NCBI RefSeq assembly: GCF_003144535.1
Contig: NZ_PHFJ01000003.1
Span: 62,001 to 126,000 of the forward strand
DNA: 64,000 nucleotides
DNA from: Proteus penneri
Lineage (GTDB): Bacteria; Pseudomonadota; Gammaproteobacteria; Enterobacterales; Enterobacteriaceae
Reading direction: 5' to 3'
The notes under the pieces are model-generated. The model saw only the letters and a list, made by a program, of their open reading frames with translations, ran no database searches and was not told where the DNA came from. Each line of letters begins with the position of its first letter. The stretch's first letter is position 1. Positions 60,138-64,000 of the stretch are shown piece after piece. Made by a program: the position numbers and the translations under genes.

Positions 60138-60928
60138 TTGAAAAACAAAAAGCGTCATTACTCTATGGAAAGAATTTAACTTACCAAATTGGTGAAAAAA
60201 CTATTATTGATGATGTATCTCTTTCACTTAATGCTGGGGAGTTAATTAGCATTATTGGTCCGAATGGTGCAGGAAAATCATCATTACTACGTTTATTGAC
60301 AGGTTATACGGCACCAACACAAGGTGAATGCTATTTTAAACAAAAAGACTATTCACAATGGAATAGCCAACAATTAGCACAAAACCGTGCTGTTATGCGC
60401 CAAAATAGCCAACTCTCATTTTCGTTTTCTGTAGAAGAAGTGGTTGCCATGGGAAGAACCCCTCATGGACAGCAACATAAAAAAATAGCTATCGAAACGG
60501 CTCTACTACAAACGGATTGCTTAAAGTTTAAAGATAGAGACTATCGTCAATTATCAGGTGGTGAACAACAACGAGTGCAACTTGCCAGAGTATTAGCTCA
60601 ATTATGGCACCCTACACCACAAGAAGCGGTGTTATTCCTCGATGAACCAACTTCAGCACTCGACCTTTACCATCAGCAACACAGCTTGCGCTTACTCAAG
60701 CAATTAGCAAAAACACAACATCTTATGGTTTGTTGCGTTCTACACGACCTTAATTTAGCCTCACTTTATGCCGATAGAATTTTATTATTGCACCAAGGAA
60801 AGTTAGTTTGTGAAGGTGCTCCACTCGATGTACTGACAACAGAAAATATACAAAAATGGTATGGCGCAGATGTGAGTGTTGATACCCATCCAGAGCATTC
60901 GTATCCACAAGTTTTTCTTCGTCCATAA
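60134..60928 (+). CDS. hmuV: heme ABC transporter ATPase HmuV
   Basis: 264 residues from ATG 60134 (ATGA overlap with hmuU); a longer frame from 60098 lies inside hmuU. Walker A GPNGAGKSS, signature LSGGEQQRV and Walker B AVLFLDEPTSALD. Powers heme import through HmuU. Last gene of the operon, followed by a hairpin. Confidence 0.95.
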   Translation: MIEKQKASLLYGKNLTYQIGEKTIIDDVSLSLNAGELISIIGPNGAGKSSLLRLLTGYTAPTQGECYFKQKDYSQWNSQQLAQNRAVMRQNSQLSFSFSVEEVVAMGRTPHGQQHKKIAIETALLQTDCLKFKDRDYRQLSGGEQQRVQLARVLAQLWHPTPQEAVLFLDEPTSALDLYHQQHSLRLLKQLAKTQHLMVCCVLHDLNLASLYADRILLLHQGKLVCEGAPLDVLTTENIQKWYGADVSVDTHPEHSYPQVFLRP

Positions 60929-60942
60929 GTTATCTTAGTTTT

Positions 60943-60998
60943 ACTCAGTTACCTTCTAGCATATGTTTTCTAGATTGTGACTGAGTTAATTTATTTTT
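60943..60998 (+). terminator. likely hmu operon terminator
   Basis: ACTCAGT (60943-60949) pairs with ACTGAGT (60980-60986) and TCTAG (60955-60959) with CTAGA (60970-60974), followed by TAATTTATTTTTA. Confidence 0.5.
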
Positions 60999-61304
60999 AT
61001 ATGCTTATTTATTACAAATAAAACACACTAAGTAACATACCTTGATTGATTAATAAATCTTATTTTTAAATTTCCCTATTTAGTCAAATATATTGACTTT
61101 AAAATACACCTTAATCACTGATTAGCTTGTGAAACACACAAAAATATATAACAATCTAAAGAATAAATGGTATAACAGCATTATCAAAGAAAAAATAAAT
61201 CAATAAATTCAACAAAGTGAAAATCATTTAAAACGATTTTTTTAATCAAAAATATCTATTAAGCTCTACCTTACTTGAGATATATAGCTTTCACCTATTA
61301 ATTT

Positions 61305-61323
61305 GATAATGATTATCAATAAC
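61305..61323 (+). promoter_or_regulatory. Fur box upstream of pqrA
   Basis: GATAATGATTATCAATAAC, 16 of 19 matches to the Fur consensus, 119 bases before the pqrA ATG. The rest of the 60999-61441 spacer is AT-rich and without genes. Confidence 0.65.
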
Positions 61324-61416
61324 AAAAAGCACTTTTTGCCTACCTGTTATTTTCGCCATGCTTAAAATAGGTTATAAATAACATACGTTACTATTCTATT
61401 TACTTGGGCACTGTGT

Positions 61417-61441
61417 CCCCACCATTTTTGTGGGGGGTTTT
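61417..61441 (+). promoter_or_regulatory. hairpin masking the pqrA ribosome site
   Basis: CCCCAC (61417-61422), a 7-base loop, GTGGGG (61430-61435), then GGTTTT directly before the ATG. The G-run is the only Shine-Dalgarno candidate and lies in the stem; GC stem plus TTTT also resembles a short terminator. Confidence 0.65.
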
Positions 61442-61810
61442 ATGGCTGAAAATGTCGTTAATGATATTCTAAAATGGTTAGAAACTCAGTTACAACGTAA
61501 CGAAGGTATAAAAATCGATACTATTGCGAGTAAAAGCGGTTATTCAAAATGGCACTTACAACGTATATTTAAAGATTTTAAAGGCTGTACATTAGGCGAA
61601 TATGTCCGCAAACGTCGCTTATTAGAAGCGGCTAAATCATTACAAGAAAAAGATATGTCTATTTTAGACATTGCTTTAATGTATGGTTTTAGCTCTCAAG
61701 CAACATTTACTCGTATTTTTAAAAAACATTTTAATACTACACCTGCTAAGTTTAGAGAAAATGGCACATTGCCTGATACCCATTGTTTCATGTCATGCGA
61801 AAATCACTAA
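61442..61810 (+). CDS. pqrA: AraC-family regulator PqrA (MarA/SoxS/Rob type)
   Basis: 122 residues from ATG 61442 (MAENVVNDILKWL); an ATG 12 bases earlier lies in the hairpin. Two helix-turn-helix units typical of MarA/SoxS: IDTIASKSGYSKWHLQRIFKD and ILDIALMYGFSSQATFTRIFK, with the PAKFRE end. No ligand domain, so it should act whenever it is made. P. vulgaris PqrA of this type gave multidrug resistance when cloned. Control probably lies at transcription (Fur box) and translation (SD hairpin). Confidence 0.82.
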   Translation: MAENVVNDILKWLETQLQRNEGIKIDTIASKSGYSKWHLQRIFKDFKGCTLGEYVRKRRLLEAAKSLQEKDMSILDIALMYGFSSQATFTRIFKKHFNTTPAKFRENGTLPDTHCFMSCENH

Positions 61811-61844
61811 TTGATTTAGCATCATATTGATATTACTTATCATA

Positions 61845-61875
61845 AAAAAACCAGCTTCAAAAAGCTGGTTTTTTC
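61845..61875. terminator. bidirectional terminator pqrA / lplA
   Basis: AAAAAACCAGCTT pairs with AAGCTGGTTTTTT around CAAA. Confidence 0.92.
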
Positions 61876-61890
61876 TTTATTTTCAGAAAA

Positions 61891-62910
61891 CTAAGCTATT
61901 GCCGTTATAAGCCATTCTTCAAGCTCATTAAGCTCCCCTTTATTATTAGGATAACGCTGTATAATTTGCTGAATAATCTCTTTTAAAGACTCAGGTGTAT
62001 AACGTTTGCCAACTAGCATATCTGATAATGCTTCTAATGGTGCGGGATCTAAACTGTCAGTATAGATTTGACTTCTGACTACATTACCACGCTCAATATC
62101 AAAATGTAGTTCAAGCCCCCCCCATTTAAAACGATTATCTAACAAATGAGAAAATGCAGGGGCTTGTCCAAAATTCCATTCCCAACTACTTTGTTTAGCG
62201 AATGTCTCTTCAAAACTAGGTAAATCAGGTAATTTTTGCGGGGAAATAATCTCAGCATCGACCCGTTCACCATAGTATTCAAAAAAGCTTTCGGTGATTG
62301 TTTCACACAGTCTTTCGTGAGTGATATCAGATTTGAGTTCGACCAAATTAGCCACTCGAGAGCGTACAGAAGTGATCCCTTTAGCTTGAAGTTTTTTCGG
62401 ATCTGGATTGAGGTAATTGGCTAATCTAGATAAGTTAGCATTTATTAATAATGTGCCATGATGGAAACCACGATCTTTCGTCTCTTTATAAGCCGAGCCT
62501 GAAATTTTCCTTTCACCCTCTTCTTGCGGTACGACTAAATCATTACGCCCTGATGCTGTTGCTTGTATACCAGCCTTCGATAAGCCATCAAGTATAATTT
62601 TAGTTGAGATCGTTTTATTATATTCTGGTTTTCCCGCCATAAAGGTAAAGCAGGTATTACCGAGATCGTGGAAAACAGCACCGCCACCACTTGAACGACG
62701 TGCTAATTTCACGCCATCTTCATCCATTTTTCGCGTATTACATTCTTTCCACGGATTTTGTGCTCGACCAATGACTACCGTATTATCGTTACGCCAAAGA
62801 AACAGTACGCGTTGATCTGCCGGCATTTGTCTAAAAATACACTCTTCAACAGCAAGGTTAAACCAAGGATCATAAGACTCGGAAATTAACAGACGCAATT
62901 TGCCAGACAT
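61891..62910 (-). CDS. lplA: lipoate-protein ligase A, LplA
   Basis: 339 residues, one longer than E. coli LplA. The N-terminal catalytic domain contains [15 protein letters not shown] near 71-85 and the lysine KISGSAYK; a small C-terminal accessory domain follows. It attaches scavenged lipoate (via lipoyl-AMP) to dehydrogenase E2 and GcvH proteins. Monocistronic; convergent with pqrA. E. coli lplA lies elsewhere, so the location is Proteus-specific relative to E. coli. Confidence 0.95.
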   Translation of the reverse strand: MSGKLRLLISESYDPWFNLAVEECIFRQMPADQRVLFLWRNDNTVVIGRAQNPWKECNTRKMDEDGVKLARRSSGGGAVFHDLGNTCFTFMAGKPEYNKTISTKIILDGLSKAGIQATASGRNDLVVPQEEGERKISGSAYKETKDRGFHHGTLLINANLSRLANYLNPDPKKLQAKGITSVRSRVANLVELKSDITHERLCETITESFFEYYGERVDAEIISPQKLPDLPSFEETFAKQSSWEWNFGQAPAFSHLLDNRFKWGGLELHFDIERGNVVRSQIYTDSLDPAPLEALSDMLVGKRYTPESLKEIIQQIIQRYPNNKGELNELEEWLITAIA

Positions 62911-62987
62911 AAGGAGTACCTATATGAAGAAAATAAGGTATAAGATACCATAACTCTCAATATATTAGGCTGTTAAATGGCACGAAA

Positions 62988-63479
62988 CTACAATCGGCGA
63001 GCTTGCCAGAATGTTTTTTTCCAATAGACATTATCAAGAGAAGAACGAGTCACCCCTTTACTAGTTGATGCGTGAATAAATGTGTTGTCAGTATCATAAA
63101 TACCAACATGAAGTCCATTTTCACCACCACCTGTTTTGAAAAAAACCAAATCACCCGGCATTAAATCGCTTTTACTGATTTGTGTTCCATATTTGGTTTG
63201 ATCGATAGTCATTCGAGGCAATTTAATGTCAAAACGATCACTATACGTTTTATAGACAAACCCTGAACAATCAATACCTGAAGATGTCATTCCACCATAA
63301 CTATAAGGTGTGCCATACCACTGCTCAAGTTGTGATTTGAGCTGCACTATCACCATAATAGGATCGGAAAGCTGTGTTTTTAAAGGGGGTGCTGGTGGAA
63401 TGCGTTTTGATGGACTAGATGAGCACCCAGCCAGCAGGATAATACAGAGTAAGAAAGGATAGAAAACGGACTTTCTCAT
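62988..63479 (-). CDS. nlpC: NlpC/P60-family lipoprotein NlpC
   Basis: 163 residues from ATG 63479 (MRKSVFYPFL) after GGTGGA; an ATG at 63491 is also in frame. Lipobox LLAGC with lipidated Cys19, then the NlpC/P60 cysteine peptidase domain: Cys in SGIDCSGF, His in NGLHVGIY and His in TFIHAS. The near-identical C-terminus (HASTSKGVTRSSLDNVYW) fits E. coli NlpC. Such enzymes usually cut gamma-D-Glu-mDAP bonds in peptidoglycan; the role of NlpC itself is little known. Confidence 0.92.
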   Translation of the reverse strand: MRKSVFYPFLLCIILLAGCSSSPSKRIPPAPPLKTQLSDPIMVIVQLKSQLEQWYGTPYSYGGMTSSGIDCSGFVYKTYSDRFDIKLPRMTIDQTKYGTQISKSDLMPGDLVFFKTGGGENGLHVGIYDTDNTFIHASTSKGVTRSSLDNVYWKKTFWQARRL

Positions 63480-63627
63480 TGCATCCACCATTATTATTAC
63501 GAGAGATTTTAAAATTTATCTGCTTTTTTAAGCAAAAACAAGTTATTGAAGGTGAATGAATCAAGATTAATAGAATAAATCGCACAATAACCAACAAGGT
63601 ACAAGAAATAAAACCCAAACTCTGAAT

Positions 63628-64000
63628 TTAGTGTGGTGTTGACTCTTTGGGTTTCTGGCTAATCAACCAAACACCTATCATAATAAAAGCAACCCCTGCG
63701 GTTTTTGTCCATGATGGTGTTTCTTGAAACCAAGGTAATATCACTGCAAGAAAATAAACAAACACATAACTTAAGCTAATCAGCGGATAGGCTTTATTTA
63801 AAGGAATGGTACGCAAAGTAAATAGCCAGCAAACCATAGAAAGGACATAACCGACAAGACCAGCAAACACAATGGCAAGTAGCATTGCATTGGCCCATAA
63901 CCATGAGAAATCTAGCCACTGTTTTTCGAGCTGTAAATCTGGTAGTTCGGACATACCAAACTTTAACAACAATTGAGCTACCGTCACTAATAGTGCACTT
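63628..64000 (-). CDS. arnF: ArnF, flippase subunit for L-Ara4N-phosphoundecaprenol (partial, start outside window)
   Basis: The frame is open to the window edge; 124 codons are visible including SALLVTVAQLLLKFG, which aligns with the first helix of E. coli ArnF, so the GTG at 63987 is not the start. Small multidrug-resistance-like fold with four membrane helices; CWLFTLRTIPLNKAYPLISLSY is the family block. With ArnE it flips the L-Ara4N lipid carrier to the periplasm for lipid A modification, a basis for intrinsic polymyxin resistance in Proteus. Presumably the last gene of an arn operon lying to the right. Confidence 0.9.
   Translation of the reverse strand, partial: SALLVTVAQLLLKFGMSELPDLQLEKQWLDFSWLWANAMLLAIVFAGLVGYVLSMVCWLFTLRTIPLNKAYPLISLSYVFVYFLAVILPWFQETPSWTKTAGVAFIMIGVWLISQKPKESTPH

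Overview
The window is a piece of a Proteus chromosome (Morganellaceae, Enterobacterales). It is AT-rich, and nearly every protein is a close homologue of an Escherichia coli K-12 protein, in blocks of E. coli-like order. The Bph-type glutathione transferase at 9975-10586 is almost, but not quite, the P. mirabilis GST B1-1 sequence as I remember it. Together with a PqrA-like regulator (first described in P. vulgaris), this points to a non-mirabilis Proteus of the P. vulgaris/penneri/hauseri group. The species call is inference from memory.

Layout. 1-2729: phage-shock genes pspD (partial), pspC, pspB and pspA on the minus strand, facing pspF across a sigma-54 promoter. 2780-2905: a small RNA recognisable as RyhB, with a Fur box. 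3019-8353: the sapABCDF peptide transporter operon, then fabI. 9975-16998: gst, pdxY-tyrS-pdxH-anmK, slyB/slyA and ydhL. 17183-18787: gloA, rnt and grxD. 19076-21288: an accessory patch holding a dihydrofolate-reductase-like gene facing a TetR gene across a clear palindrome, an IS200/IS605-type end scar and a TSUP permease. 21527-29773: sodB, the small gene ynhF, purR, punR/punC, cfa, ribE and mdtK. 29924-30106: two identical tRNA-Val(GAC) genes. 30558-33697: pykF, an extra Ntn-hydrolase gene and lpp. 33824-41360: an orphan gene, ldtE and the sufABCDSE operon. 41778-47364: an iron-regulated-looking lipoprotein, menI-ydiJ and ydiK. 47615-52445: RprA sRNA, ppsA/ppsR and aroH. 52681-60928: hemP and the two-receptor heme-uptake operon hmuR1R2STUV. 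61442-64000: pqrA, lplA, nlpC and the start-less end of arnF.

How the genes fit together. Iron is the strongest theme. Fur-box-like sites lie before ryhB, sufA, the lipoprotein gene, hemP-hmu and pqrA. RyhB also carries an 8-nt perfect complement to the sodB start codon region in this same window. Envelope stress is the second theme (psp, sap, slyA/slyB, lpp, ldtE, nlpC, RprA and arnF). The PEP/pyruvate node is the third: pykF and ppsA both have Cra-like sites, and ppsR faces ppsA. No CRISPR array, prophage, plasmid origin or clearly undescribed multi-gene system was seen. The least explained items are a long nested inverted repeat before the tRNA genes, an SD-masking hairpin at pqrA, an orphan gene at 33824-34486 and a Fur-box lipoprotein at 41778-42398.
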